A stretch of 64,000 nt of DNA, taken from positions 47,836 to 111,835 of the forward strand of contig NZ_CADIJQ010000014.1 in assembly GCF_902859595.1 (NCBI RefSeq), in the 5' to 3' direction. Every line of letters begins with the position of its first letter. Position 1 is the stretch's first letter. This stretch comes from Achromobacter kerstersii (GTDB taxonomy: Bacteria; Pseudomonadota; Gammaproteobacteria; Burkholderiales; Burkholderiaceae_B). Shown piece by piece: positions 34,322-43,693 of this stretch. The position numbers and the translations under genes are program-made. The notes below the pieces were generated by a model. That model did not search any database and was not told where the DNA came from. It worked only from the letters and a program-made list of their open reading frames with translations.

Positions 34322-34795
34322 GGCTCCTCCTCCGATTTGTTGCTTTTTTATCTGCCTGCAGACCCCGAGGCCTCATGCCGCCGGGTGTGTCCCCAAGCAA
34401 CTCATACAACTAAATCAGTTGCGGCGTGAAAGGTGTTTTATTTGTTGAAATTTGGGATGGCTTGTAACGCTGGCAGGAGGTGAGCATTTTGGCGCGGGAT
34501 CAAGTGGGCGCCGGTCTTCCCGAACCATTGATGGGTCAAAGAACTGGCCCTAGTCGGAATTCAATGGATACATGTAGGGGCGCGTGGCCTTGCCGCTTGA
34601 TGCCTTGGAGTGGCACTTTGCCGTGGCCATTCATCAACAGCTGGCGCGGTATTTCAGGCTTCAAACTCAAATTTAATGACGGGCGCGTCACTTGGTCCGA
34701 TATTGCGGGGCGGCAGGACAAATTCGCACCGATCGCTGCCCATAATGGCCTCACTACAAAGCCAAGCCGGCACGAGCCGGAGGCAAGGAGACCTG
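34322..34795. other. intergenic region, divergent promoters
   Basis: This 474-base stretch separates the acylase and sulfatase genes. It has a lower-G+C part (34400-34460), probably the acylase promoter, and a small hairpin CCGGC-ACGA-GCCGG (34767-34780) just before the sulfatase RBS. No convincing gene or RNA is seen. Confidence 0.5.
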
Positions 34796-36391
34796 ATGCA
34801 GCCGAACTTCCTGTTGTTCATCACGGATCAACAGCGCGCGGATCACGTGTGCAGCTATGGCAACGCCATGCTGCGCACGCCAGCGCTGGACGCCTTGGCC
34901 GCGCAAGGGTGGTCTGCCGACCGCTTCTACGTGGGCTCGCCGATCTGCATGCCCAATCGCGCCACGATGATGACCGGCCGCATGCCGTCTGTGCATGGAG
35001 TGCGGCATAACGGCATTCCGCTGTCGCAGCGCGCCACCACGTTCGTTGAACAGCTGCGCGGCGCGGGGTATGCCACTGCGTTGATTGGCAAGTCGCATTT
35101 GCAGAACATGACGGGCAAGGGGCCGCTATGGCCGCCGCCGCCGTCGTCGGGCAGCATTCCCTCCCACGGCGAAGCCTGGGCGGCCGAACCCGGCAATTAC
35201 GATCAGGAGTGGGGGCCGCTCTGGCGCTCGGACCCTGGCCACGATCTGGACACGCCGTTCTACGGGTTCGACCGCGTGGTGTTGGCGGTGGACCATGGCG
35301 ATCAGGTCTGGGGCCATTACGGGCGCTGGCTTGCGCGCGAGCATCCCGAAGCGCGGCGGCGTTGGGGTCCCGAGCACGCGCTGCCTGCGCCTGACTTCGT
35401 ATTGACCCAGCATCAGCAAGCGTGGCGGACGCGGGTGCCCGAGGAGTGTTCCACCACCGCCTACATCGGCGATCAAACCATCGCGCAACTGCGCGAGCAT
35501 GCGGCAAGCGGCGCGCCGTTCTTCATACAGTGCTCCTTTCCGGACCCGCACCATCCTTTCACCCCGCATGGAAAGTACTGGGGCATGTACCGGCCGGAAG
35601 ACGTGGCGCTGCCCGTGTCGTTTCATGCGAGCGCGGCGGCCGGCCACGTGCCGCCTCCGCATGTGGCCTGGCTGTATCAGCAGCGCGATCAGGGCAAAGC
35701 GGTCAAACATACGCCGGCCGTGTTCGCCTGCACGGAACGCGAAGCGCGGGAAGCCATCGCGTTGAACTACGGTTCCATCAGCCATATCGACGCCACGATC
35801 GGCCGCGTCATGCAAACGCTGCGCGACACGGGGCTGGATGACAACACCGTCGTCATCTTCACCAGTGATCACGGCGATTACTTCGGCGATCACCAGTTGA
35901 TGCTGAAAGGGCCTATCCACTATCAAGGCCTGATCCGCACGCCCTTCATCTGGCGCGACCCGCAATCCAAGCCCGCCGCCGCGCGCAGTCAGGCGTTGTG
36001 CTCCACCGCCGATATCGCCGCAACCATTCTGGCGCGAGCAGAACTGCCTGAATACAACGGCATGCAGGGCATGTCGTTGTTGCCGCTGATGTCAGGCGCC
36101 GTCGACACCGTACGCGATGCCGTGCTGATTGAAGAAGAAGGCCAACGCACGATGTTCGGTTTTCCCTGCCGCACGCGCATGCGAACGCTGCAAACGTCGC
36201 GCCATCGTTTAAGCGTCTACGCGGACGCAGGCTGGGGCGAACTCTATGACTTGCAGGAAGACCCCGACGAATTGCGCAACCTATGGGATGCGCCGGCCGC
36301 CGCCGCCACACGGGGCGAACTGTTGTTCGCGTTGTCGAAGGCCATGATCCGTCACGCGGAAACGAGCCCCCATCCCACCGCTATTGCCTGA
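34796..36391 (+). CDS. sulfatase-family hydrolase
   Basis: A 531-residue alkaline-phosphatase-superfamily enzyme. C51 in GSPICMPNRATMMTGR fits CxPxR, the site turned into formylglycine, so it should be an active sulfatase or phosphonate monoester hydrolase. Metal-binding motifs are FITDQQRADH near the start and FTSDHGDYFGDHQLMLKGPIHYQ late in the chain. It has no signal peptide, so it is cytosolic. The ATG at 34796 has AAGGAG upstream. A Bug solute-binding gene follows 51 bases later and probably brings in the substrate. Confidence 0.92.
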   Translation: MQPNFLLFITDQQRADHVCSYGNAMLRTPALDALAAQGWSADRFYVGSPICMPNRATMMTGRMPSVHGVRHNGIPLSQRATTFVEQLRGAGYATALIGKSHLQNMTGKGPLWPPPPSSGSIPSHGEAWAAEPGNYDQEWGPLWRSDPGHDLDTPFYGFDRVVLAVDHGDQVWGHYGRWLAREHPEARRRWGPEHALPAPDFVLTQHQQAWRTRVPEECSTTAYIGDQTIAQLREHAASGAPFFIQCSFPDPHHPFTPHGKYWGMYRPEDVALPVSFHASAAAGHVPPPHVAWLYQQRDQGKAVKHTPAVFACTEREAREAIALNYGSISHIDATIGRVMQTLRDTGLDDNTVVIFTSDHGDYFGDHQLMLKGPIHYQGLIRTPFIWRDPQSKPAAARSQALCSTADIAATILARAELPEYNGMQGMSLLPLMSGAVDTVRDAVLIEEEGQRTMFGFPCRTRMRTLQTSRHRLSVYADAGWGELYDLQEDPDELRNLWDAPAAAATRGELLFALSKAMIRHAETSPHPTAIA

Positions 36392-36442
36392 TGGCACCGC
36401 CCAGGCCGCGGCTTGCGTGCGGCCGACACCCCGGAGAGAAAA

Positions 36443-37426
36443 ATGTTCAAGCCTTCGCTGTTCTGCATGGCGCTGTTTTGCATGCCGCTGATTGGGCCGG
36501 GCGTGGCTGCCGCCTCGCCGGCCGATTATCCGAATCGTCCCATCCGGCTCATCGTTAACTTTTCGCCTGCCGGTCCACTGGATATTGGCGCCCGCGCCAT
36601 TGCGATGGCCGCCAGTGAATTGCTGGGCCAGACCATCGTCGTTGAAAATCGTCCGGGCGCCTCGGGCAACATCGGCGCAAAAGCCGTCGCCAAGGCCGAG
36701 CCTGACGGCTACACGTTGCTGATGACGCTGGACACGCTGATGACCGTCAACCCGCATGTCTTCAAAGACCTGGCTGAAGAGGTGACCCAGTCCCTGGAGC
36801 CGCTAAGCGTCGCCGGCAGCTTCGGTTTGGCGCTGACGGTGCGCGCCGACCTGGGCGTGACGACGGTGGAAGATTTCGTCCGATACGCCAAGGCGAACGC
36901 CGTGACCTATTCGTCGGCGGGCTACGGCAGCCCGGGCAATCTGGCTTTTGAAAAACTGAATCTGGCGCTTGGCTTGGACATCGCGCACGCGCCTTTCCGT
37001 GGCAGCGCGGGCGCCGTCAATGCCTTGCTTGGCAATCAAATCCAGGCAGGGTTTCTGGCCGCCTCAGCCGTGCAGCCGCACGTGCGAGCGGGAACGATGC
37101 GTGCGTTGGCGATCTCGTCACGCGAGCCGGACCCGGATCTTCCCGGTGTGCCCGCCATGGCGAATCTGGGCATGGCGCCTTTAAAGGATTTTGAAGCGGC
37201 CTTCGCCTTTCTGATCATGGCGCCCAAGGGCCTGCCGCCCCACATCGCGCAAAAATGGGAGGAGACCTTGGCAGCGGTGTACGCGCGGCCAGCGTTCCAG
37301 AAGAGCATCGCCAGCTTGGGGATGCGCGCGCCGTTTGCGGGGCGCGTGGAAGCAAAAAAGTGGGTGGAAACACGAGCCGGAAGCTGGGGAGAGGTGATCG
37401 CAAAGGCAGGGATTAAAGGGGAGTAG
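36443..37426 (+). CDS. Bug-family (TctC) periplasmic solute-binding protein
   Basis: A 327-residue exported binding protein. The signal peptide (about 1-25) is followed by DYPNRPIRLIVNFSPAGPLDIGARAIA and VENRPGASGNIGAKAVAKAEPDGYTLL, typical of Bug proteins. The start at 36443 has GGAGAG upstream. It is in one transcription unit with the sulfatase, which suggests the ligand is a sulfate or phosphonate ester with a carboxylate group. Confidence 0.92.
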   Translation: MFKPSLFCMALFCMPLIGPGVAAASPADYPNRPIRLIVNFSPAGPLDIGARAIAMAASELLGQTIVVENRPGASGNIGAKAVAKAEPDGYTLLMTLDTLMTVNPHVFKDLAEEVTQSLEPLSVAGSFGLALTVRADLGVTTVEDFVRYAKANAVTYSSAGYGSPGNLAFEKLNLALGLDIAHAPFRGSAGAVNALLGNQIQAGFLAASAVQPHVRAGTMRALAISSREPDPDLPGVPAMANLGMAPLKDFEAAFAFLIMAPKGLPPHIAQKWEETLAAVYARPAFQKSIASLGMRAPFAGRVEAKKWVETRAGSWGEVIAKAGIKGE

Positions 37427-37640
37427 GGCCGCAGGGTTGTTTGCAGTTCAGGCTGTGCTGCAATTTTGCAGTAGCTAGCGTCACATTAACGTCCGCTAAG
37501 GGGCGGGCTGTGTAGGGTGAGACTGATTTTGGAGTTGGGGTTTCTCTGGGGGGCGAAGGTAAACTCTTCGAAAAGTGGAATCGCAAACGTTGCCTGCCAG
37601 CAATGATCCACGCCAACCTGATTGCGTCATCAAAATCATC

Positions 37641-38690
37641 ATGCCCATCGCCGACCTTGCCGCCGCGCTTTCCTCGCCCGTTCATTCCCCCGACGACCTG
37701 GATTCCCTAGAGCTGTTCTTCAACCGCCCCGAGGTCCGCGCCTTCTACCTGGAATCCCAGGACAACGCCCACACCTCGGCCAACCTTCAGGCCTGCGCCG
37801 CGCTGCTTCCCAATCTGCACCCCAGCCGTGCCTCGGCGCTGGCGTTGATGTGCGGCTCGCTGGTGGAAGACGACGCAGATCCGACCATTCTCTTTCCGAC
37901 CCTGCAAACGTTGCTTAAGCAATGGCTGCAAACGCTGCGGCCCTACTGCGCGCAAGAAGTCGAGGAAGACGATGAAGAGGTCGAGGCCGTGGATCGTCAA
38001 GCGTGGGCTGATGCTCAGGCCAGGCTCGCCGCCGTGCCGGAAGAGAAGCGCTGGGAAGTGGAGTCGTTGCAAGAAGCCGTGGACGTGCTGGTGCTGCCGA
38101 TGATGACCATGCTGATGCGCAGCCAGCGTAATCACCAAGCCTTTGTCGCAGACCGGGATTTGATGGCGCTGCTGCACCCGATGGCGACGAACAACGACAG
38201 CTTGCCGTTCGAGCAGCTGCATTATCTGTGGATGGCGTCGCAGGTCAGTTACGAGGATGAATTGATCGTGGTGTTGCCCACTTCAAAGACGGGTTTCGTG
38301 GCGCAGGCGCATGCCATCAACAACACCTTCCATGCGTTCACCTTGTTGCAGATCTTGATTGGCGAGCATGCGCAAGCGTTGGGCGTGAAGCGCGAGATTC
38401 CCGCGCGTCAGCCGGACATGGACCGGGACACCGCCGACTTCCAATGGCTGCAAGCCGGCGCCTTCACCAACGGCGAACTGACCCAGCCGATGCTGTGGGC
38501 CTGGGGCGAAGCCGCGTTGCGCCACAACATGGCCAGGCACGGCAAGCGGGTCCTGATTGCATTGGAAACGGACGAAGGCACGACGCGAAACTGGTCGGGA
38601 TTCAACGGCATCATTCACGATGCGCAGGAACCGTCGATGACCTTCAAGCGTTATCTGACGGCGGAAGAAGTGGCGTTATATCTGGCTTGA
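37641..38690 (+). CDS. conserved protein of unknown function
   Basis: A 349-residue soluble acidic protein without signal peptide or membrane segment. An acidic run (EVEEDDEEVEAVD, near residue 105) interrupts a helical N-terminal half; the C-terminal half contains HAFTLLQILIGEHAQALGV and LWAWGEAALRHNMARHGKRVLI. No family is recognised. The ATG at 37641 lacks a clear RBS, and a GTG at 37575 would add 22 residues. It is followed 12 bases later by a glyoxalase-fold gene. Confidence 0.7.
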   Translation: MPIADLAAALSSPVHSPDDLDSLELFFNRPEVRAFYLESQDNAHTSANLQACAALLPNLHPSRASALALMCGSLVEDDADPTILFPTLQTLLKQWLQTLRPYCAQEVEEDDEEVEAVDRQAWADAQARLAAVPEEKRWEVESLQEAVDVLVLPMMTMLMRSQRNHQAFVADRDLMALLHPMATNNDSLPFEQLHYLWMASQVSYEDELIVVLPTSKTGFVAQAHAINNTFHAFTLLQILIGEHAQALGVKREIPARQPDMDRDTADFQWLQAGAFTNGELTQPMLWAWGEAALRHNMARHGKRVLIALETDEGTTRNWSGFNGIIHDAQEPSMTFKRYLTAEEVALYLA

Positions 38691-38702
38691 TTAGGAACTC
38701 CT

Positions 38703-39131
38703 ATGCAGACCAACGAAATTCATCGCGGGCGGCTGATCGACCACATTCAACTCGTGGTGCGCGATCTGCCCGTCAGCCAACGGTTTTACCAAGCGGTGTT
38801 TGACGCGCTGAAGGTGCCCATGGGCGGCACCGCGGAGGATTATTTCTGGGCCGATGAACTGTTTGTGTCGACGGCGTCGAGCAAGGCGGCATCCGGCGAA
38901 TTGACGGGACGTCATCATCTGGCGTTTCAGGCGCAAGACCAGGCGATGGTGGATGCGTTCTACCAGGCGGCGCTGGCGAACGGCGGCAAGGATAACGGCG
39001 CGCCGGGTTTTCGGGACTATCACCCGGGGTATTACGGCGCGTTTGTGCTGGACCCGGATGGCAACAACATCGAAGCGGTGTTCCACGGCGAGGCGCAGCG
39101 CAGTGCACCGTCGGTCAAGGTGACCTTCTAG
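38703..39131 (+). CDS. VOC/glyoxalase-fold protein
   Basis: A 142-residue vicinal-oxygen-chelate domain protein. It has the start DHIQLVVRDLPVSQRFYQAVFDAL, the middle HHLAFQAQDQAMVDAFYQAAL, and the end GFRDYHPGYYGAFVLDPDGNNIEAVFHG. The two histidines and terminal Glu are the usual metal ligands. The family includes isomerases, dioxygenases and resistance proteins; nothing here selects one. AGGA precedes the ATG, and it is probably co-transcribed with the upstream gene. Confidence 0.9.
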   Translation: MQTNEIHRGRLIDHIQLVVRDLPVSQRFYQAVFDALKVPMGGTAEDYFWADELFVSTASSKAASGELTGRHHLAFQAQDQAMVDAFYQAALANGGKDNGAPGFRDYHPGYYGAFVLDPDGNNIEAVFHGEAQRSAPSVKVTF

Positions 39132-39145
39132 ACAGCTTTGACGTA

Positions 39146-39177
<32 letters not shown>

Positions 39178-39265
39178 GGCAGCATCGGACGCAACCTCGG
39201 GACGCGCGGAAATTCTGCGATTTCCACTTCGTCCCGATTCAAGGCTGCAACATGTCATGCCTGCA

Positions 39266-39589
39266 TCACCACTTGCCTTGGTTCTGTGATTGCGTCTGCA
39301 TCGGCGGCGCAGCGCTGCCGGGCCGCACCGTGTCCATGTACTTTCGATAATTGGCGATGTACTCCGGGCTGGTGATGTCGGGCGAGTTGTCGCTGCTCCA
39401 GCTGCGTTCGACGCCTGATTGCTTCCACGCAGCCAGGTCGCGCATGACCTCGTCGCGGCTCAGGGGAATGTTGGGTTCCGGCACGGCGGTGGTCGGGGCA
39501 ACCGCGGTTTGTGCGAGGGCGCTGCCGGAGAGCAGGGCGGCGGCAAGCGCAATGGGCACGAGACCGCGCCACGTTAGGACTGTCTTCAT
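39266..39589 (-). CDS. small exported protein
   Basis: A 107-residue protein with a clear signal peptide (1-26, ending GSALAQ). The mature chain contains LSRDEVMRDLAAWKQSGVERSW and DITSPEYIANYRKYMDTV, a pattern seen in short periplasmic DUF4148-like proteins of betaproteobacteria. The family label is tentative and the role unknown. A good AAGGAG-like site precedes the ATG. Confidence 0.72.
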   Translation of the reverse strand: MKTVLTWRGLVPIALAAALLSGSALAQTAVAPTTAVPEPNIPLSRDEVMRDLAAWKQSGVERSWSSDNSPDITSPEYIANYRKYMDTVRPGSAAPPMQTQSQNQGKW

Positions 39590-39722
39590 GAGGAACTCCT
39601 TGATGACGAGAGTGACCCCTCCCTCTCATGGCTTCGGCCTCATGGTAGGGCCGCATGGGTGGATGCCGCATACCCCAAATTGGGTACGCCTCTGCCATCG
39701 CCGGATGGTGTCCGGTGCGCGC

Positions 39723-40451
39723 TTACAGCAAGGAGGCCAGCCGGACGAGCTCTGATTGGCGGTGGCATTCCATCTTGCTGAGCAGGGACGCGACCTGCTT
39801 GCGCACGGTCAGCACTGATGCCTGGCGCAACGTCGCCACTTCTTCCACGCTATGACCGGCGGCCAGGCCCGCCAGCACGGCAGCTTCGGCGCGAGTAATG
39901 GCGAAGACGGCTTCCAGCTTGCCCACGTCGGGCATGGCGAACGCGCTTTTACGGCGCATGCGCACGAGCATCATGCGTCCTCCGGCGGGGCTGAGCGTCT
40001 CGGGCGCCGGGCTGATGTCGATCCAGAACACCTCGCCCCAGCTGGCGGTGGTGGCAAGGGACCGCATCTGGCGGTCGCGGCCGATGGCGGCGCAATAGCC
40101 TTCGAACAAGCGCTGTAACTTGGCATTGGCGTGGCGTAGCTTGCCGCCCCGCACGGTCCAGCCGTGGCCGTCGTCCAGGTAGCGCAGCGCCAGCGCCGAC
40201 ATTTTATTGACCAGGAATTCCTTGCTGATCAGCATCACGGCTTCGCCGACGCTTGAGAACGCGTTGTCGATGGATTGCCAGCCGACAGCAACCGCCTGTT
40301 GGCGTTGCAGCCGCCGGCTGTGCCGGGTGGCGCCCCGTGCGTCTACCAGGGCGTGCGCGTTGCGCAGGATGTCTTGCCACGGCGAGGCGGGGTCGCTTAG
40401 CGGGGGGGCGCCTTCGAACGGGCGCTGTAAGGCAATCTGATGCTCGGCCAT
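39723..40451 (-). CDS. LuxR-type helix-turn-helix regulator
   Basis: A 242-residue regulator. The C-terminal 62 residues are a LuxR/FixJ helix-turn-helix (FAITRAEAAVLAGLAAGHSVEEVATLRQASVLTVRKQVASLLSKMEC), with the Val-Arg-Lys-Gln-Val recognition helix. The N-terminal 170 residues are an undefined sensor region without receiver or autoinducer-binding signatures. No target is evident; the small exported protein gene lies downstream on the same strand. Confidence 0.85.
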   Translation of the reverse strand: MAEHQIALQRPFEGAPPLSDPASPWQDILRNAHALVDARGATRHSRRLQRQQAVAVGWQSIDNAFSSVGEAVMLISKEFLVNKMSALALRYLDDGHGWTVRGGKLRHANAKLQRLFEGYCAAIGRDRQMRSLATTASWGEVFWIDISPAPETLSPAGGRMMLVRMRRKSAFAMPDVGKLEAVFAITRAEAAVLAGLAAGHSVEEVATLRQASVLTVRKQVASLLSKMECHRQSELVRLASLL

Positions 40452-40685
40452 GATGTGCCTCCAACGCTGGTTCGGACGTAATCGCGGTTACGTGTCACAC
40501 GTGGTAGGGAGGTCCGGCGAAAGGGGCCGGATCGGCGCTCGGCTGCTGCGGATCAGAGCGGATGGGCGCAGGCTTGCCGGCACTTGTTGGCAGCCCGTCC
40601 CCGAAGCGCAAATTATGCGCGTGAAATCGTCGTCGCGCCCTGATGCGCGCGTACCGGGTTATTCCGATCAGAATCATGCGGGCGG

Positions 40686-42386
40686 TTACGCGCCGTCTTG
40701 TCCCAGCAAGCGCAGCAATCGCGCCCGGCGCTCGGGATCGGCCTTGCGGGCCTCAGCGGCTAGCTTTTTGTCTGGGCCGCATAAGCGTTCGCGTACGAGC
40801 GGCGCTTCGTACTCGGGCAAACGGGCCAAGGCCTGGATCAGGCGGTCCAGCGTGGTGTCGTCGTCCAGGGCGGGTTTGCCCGGCAGTTTGAAATTGTCGG
40901 TGCAGCGGCGCACGCACGCGACGATGGTGTCGACCGACGCGGGCGTCAACCCGTGCTGCTGGATGAACAAGGGCGTGAACCGGTCTTGCGCGGACTGATG
41001 CTCGTCATCGACCAAGTCCATGTAGTGCGCGACCAGCGCAAAGTGGCGGGCATCGGCCAGGCCTAACGCGAAGGTGGCATACGTACCTGCCAGGCAGGCT
41101 TTTTCGTCATCGGCGTCGGTGTACCACTCGTACGGCTTGATCGCCGCGCGGGCGTAGGCGGCAAGTGCGTCATGCGCGTCCGGGTACTGCGCGGCGTTGG
41201 CAAAGAAGCGGTGCGTGTCGGACTTTGCCAGCCCCTTTACGGGCAGGTAGTTTCTGGCCTTGCTTTTGACGCTTAATTGATAGCCCGGCGGAAATCCGGT
41301 TTGCAGCAGGCGCGTGATAAAGGCAAGTGCTTGTTGGTAGGCGGCGGCGCATTCCTGGCGGATGTGCACGGTGATGGTGGACAGCACGTCATTGGCCGCG
41401 CCGTCGAACTCGGGCGTGGATACGCGCAGGTGTTCGGGCGGATGCGCGCCGCTGCCATCGGTGAGCATGCGGGCGGCGCGTTCGCTGCCCAGTTGTTGCG
41501 CCAGTTTCAGAAAGCCCAGGCCCGTGGGCCGGCTGTATCCCGGCTCGTGGCGCAGAATCAGCGTGGCGGCGTACAGCAACAGATCGACGTCGCGGTCAGC
41601 CGGGTCCAGCGTGGCGCCGGGTTTGGCGTGATAGACGTTTTGGCGGAACGCGTTCTGCTCAATGCTGAAGTAGCGCGGCAGGTACTGCGTTTCAGCCCAG
41701 CTGCGCAGCGCGTGGATGATGCTGTGGCGTTGCTCGTCCAGCGTGGGTTGGCCCGCGTTCAGTTCCAGCACGCGCTGAAAGATGCGAATGAGCCAGGCGG
41801 GGTCCGGCGCGGGAAACAGCTGCTTGTCCAGCAGATGCCGCGTCAGGAAAAAAACATCCAGCCGTTGGGTGGGATGCGTGCCTTGAAAAAGGTTCTGGTC
41901 CAGATACGCCTGCACGCGCTCGCGCAGCAGCTGGCGCTTGGCCTCGTCGATGTGTTCCACCAAGGTCAGCCGCAGCCGGCCGCCCGTGGTGGGAAACTGC
42001 GCCCGGAAGCGAAACGTGTGGTTCAGCAGCACGGAACTGCCCAGCTTCGCAATCCGTTCGCGCACCGCGTCGGCCAAGGGGGGCACCAGATGCTCCTGCA
42101 CCTGCTCGGGGCTGAGCGGACCATTGCGGCCTTGCGGACGCAGGCCATCTCCGCCATTCGGCGACCAATCGGGCGACAGGTCGAACACAATGCGCGAGGG
42201 ATCGTATTCCAGCAGGATTTCGTCGTGGATGCCAAGTTGCAACGACGTGCGATGCGCGATGTCGTTGAGGCCTTCGCGGGCTTCCTGCTTGTTGAACCAA
42301 TCGTGGATGGCAGCCAGCGATTCGTCCAGCATCTGGTGGCCGGTCTTGTGATGCAGGCCGATTGCGCCTTGTGTGTCTAGCGTCAT
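40686..42386 (-). CDS. conserved protein of unknown function
   Basis: A 566-residue soluble protein from the ATG at 42386 (an upstream in-frame start at 42422 would add 12 residues). It looks helical throughout, with no signal peptide, membrane segment or catalytic motif I can name. Recurrent features are LRLTLVEHIDEAKRQLLRERVQAYLDQNLFQG and a C-terminal charged helix (AAEARKADPERRARLLRLL). A DUF6138-like identity is only a guess. The 29-bp repeat array lies in its upstream region. Confidence 0.65.
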   Translation of the reverse strand: MTLDTQGAIGLHHKTGHQMLDESLAAIHDWFNKQEAREGLNDIAHRTSLQLGIHDEILLEYDPSRIVFDLSPDWSPNGGDGLRPQGRNGPLSPEQVQEHLVPPLADAVRERIAKLGSSVLLNHTFRFRAQFPTTGGRLRLTLVEHIDEAKRQLLRERVQAYLDQNLFQGTHPTQRLDVFFLTRHLLDKQLFPAPDPAWLIRIFQRVLELNAGQPTLDEQRHSIIHALRSWAETQYLPRYFSIEQNAFRQNVYHAKPGATLDPADRDVDLLLYAATLILRHEPGYSRPTGLGFLKLAQQLGSERAARMLTDGSGAHPPEHLRVSTPEFDGAANDVLSTITVHIRQECAAAYQQALAFITRLLQTGFPPGYQLSVKSKARNYLPVKGLAKSDTHRFFANAAQYPDAHDALAAYARAAIKPYEWYTDADDEKACLAGTYATFALGLADARHFALVAHYMDLVDDEHQSAQDRFTPLFIQQHGLTPASVDTIVACVRRCTDNFKLPGKPALDDDTTLDRLIQALARLPEYEAPLVRERLCGPDKKLAAEARKADPERRARLLRLLGQDGA

Positions 42387-42434
42387 GTTGCGTGGGCGCC
42401 GCGGCAGGCGCGAGATGATCAATGAAGGGGAGCC

Positions 42435-42573
42435 ATGCTACGGGGCAATGCGAGGGACGGCAATGCTACCGGGGCAAGGCAAGGGACGGCAATGCTACTG
42501 GGGTGACGCGAGAGACGGCAATGCTACCGGGGCAAATGCGATGGTCGGCAATGCTACCGGGGTAATGCTGCCG
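42435..42573. repeat. 29-bp imperfect tandem array
   Basis: Units begin at 42435, 42463, 42492, 42521 and 42551 (periods 28, 29, 29, 30), with a short extra unit at 42564. Each starts ATGCTACCGGGG and ends GACGGCA. The array includes the stop codon (42554-42556) of the minus-strand binding-protein gene and extends toward the next gene. There are no unique spacers. Confidence 0.9.
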
Positions 42574-43693
42574 GATCAGCGGGGCGTGCCGAGCCGCCCG
42601 GCGGCAAAATCGCCGCCCGCCACAGATCCAGGAAGTGCCGCTTCTTCAGCGGGTCCAGATACACCAGCAGCCCCACGCCCAAGGCCATGGGGCGCACGCC
42701 CGCCGCCGGCACAACTGACGCATTGACGCGGCGCATGCCGGACTGCTTGGCCAACATCTCTTGCCCCCGCGGCGACAGCAGGTAATCCAGCAGCCGCGCG
42801 CCCAGGTCCGCGCGCGGGGCCTGCTTGGGGATGATCGCCGAGCGCGACAGCATCAGCGTGTAGTCCTGCGGGTAGATGATGGCCAGCGGCGCACCCTGGT
42901 CGATGCGATGCCGGGTGTAGGACTCCAGCAGGTTGTAGGCCAGCGTGACGTCGCCGCGTTCGAGCTTGTCCAGCGCGTCTTCGGTGGATTCGTGGATGGT
43001 GACGCCGTTGCGGCCGAACGCGGCCAGCAGCGCGCCCGCCATGCTGTCCAGCCGCGTGTCCTGCGTGGCGGCCAGATAGCCGATGCCGCTGCCCTGCACG
43101 TCATAGGTCGAAATACTGTTCGCCAGCGGTTGATCAGGCGCTTGCAGCAGCGACAGCAATTCGCGGCGCGTGTGCGGCACACGCGTGGCGGCGAGTTTGC
43201 CGGTGTTGTAGACCATGACGATGGGGTCAGTGCCGATGCTGAAAACCTCGTCGCGCCAATTCGCCCAGGCGGGCAGGGCGCGCGTTTCGGGTGACACATG
43301 AACGCGCGCGTAGCCGTCGTTGACGAGCTTCGTCTGCAAGTCCATGGCGCTGCTGATGATCAGGTCGGGGCCGTGCAGGGCGGTGGGGTTGGCCTGGGCG
43401 CGGTCGATGGTGTCGCCATACAGCTGCTGGGTGGACAGCTCGGTGTATTCGAGCCGGACGTCGGGGTTCAATTGGCTGAAGTCTTCCAGCACGCCTTTGA
43501 ACACCTGCACGCTGTTGGAGGCATGCAGGATCAGCACGTTCTTGCTGTCGGCGGGGCCTAGCGTCAGGCCGCTGCCGCTGACCTCGGCGGCGTGGCTGCT
43601 GGTTGCGACTAGCAGCAGGGCGCAAGCGATAGCGCCACGAGTGATGGCGCCACGAGTGATGACGCCACGAATGCGGAGCAGGGCGTTACGCAT
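42554..43693 (-). CDS. ABC-type periplasmic substrate-binding protein
   Basis: A 379-residue exported binding protein of the iron/spermidine-type superfamily 2 fold, with LILHASNSVQVFKGVLEDFSQLNPDVRLEYTELS and FSIGTDPIVMVYNTGKLAA. The signal peptide has an n-region made of a repeated tripeptide-like motif (VITRGAITRGAIA). The ATG at 43693 overlaps the kinase stop by eight bases, so it is co-transcribed with the two-component genes. No permease or ATPase is nearby, so it may act as a ligand-sensing partner of the kinase. The last residues are encoded in the 29-bp array. Confidence 0.82.
   Translation of the reverse strand: MRNALLRIRGVITRGAITRGAIACALLLVATSSHAAEVSGSGLTLGPADSKNVLILHASNSVQVFKGVLEDFSQLNPDVRLEYTELSTQQLYGDTIDRAQANPTALHGPDLIISSAMDLQTKLVNDGYARVHVSPETRALPAWANWRDEVFSIGTDPIVMVYNTGKLAATRVPHTRRELLSLLQAPDQPLANSISTYDVQGSGIGYLAATQDTRLDSMAGALLAAFGRNGVTIHESTEDALDKLERGDVTLAYNLLESYTRHRIDQGAPLAIIYPQDYTLMLSRSAIIPKQAPRADLGARLLDYLLSPRGQEMLAKQSGMRRVNASVVPAAGVRPMALGVGLLVYLDPLKKRHFLDLWRAAILPPGGSARPADPAALPR
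43632..43676. repeat. 15-bp tandem repeat in a signal-peptide region
   Basis: Two identical 15-bp copies (43632-43646 and 43647-43661) and one degenerate copy (43662-43676) encode TRGAI repeats in the binding protein's leader. Confidence 0.85.

Noticed and set aside
42435..42573. CRISPR-like array
   Set aside because: Units of 29 bp follow each other directly, with no unique spacers and no cas genes. The 37-bp array at 52029-52200 fails for the same reason.
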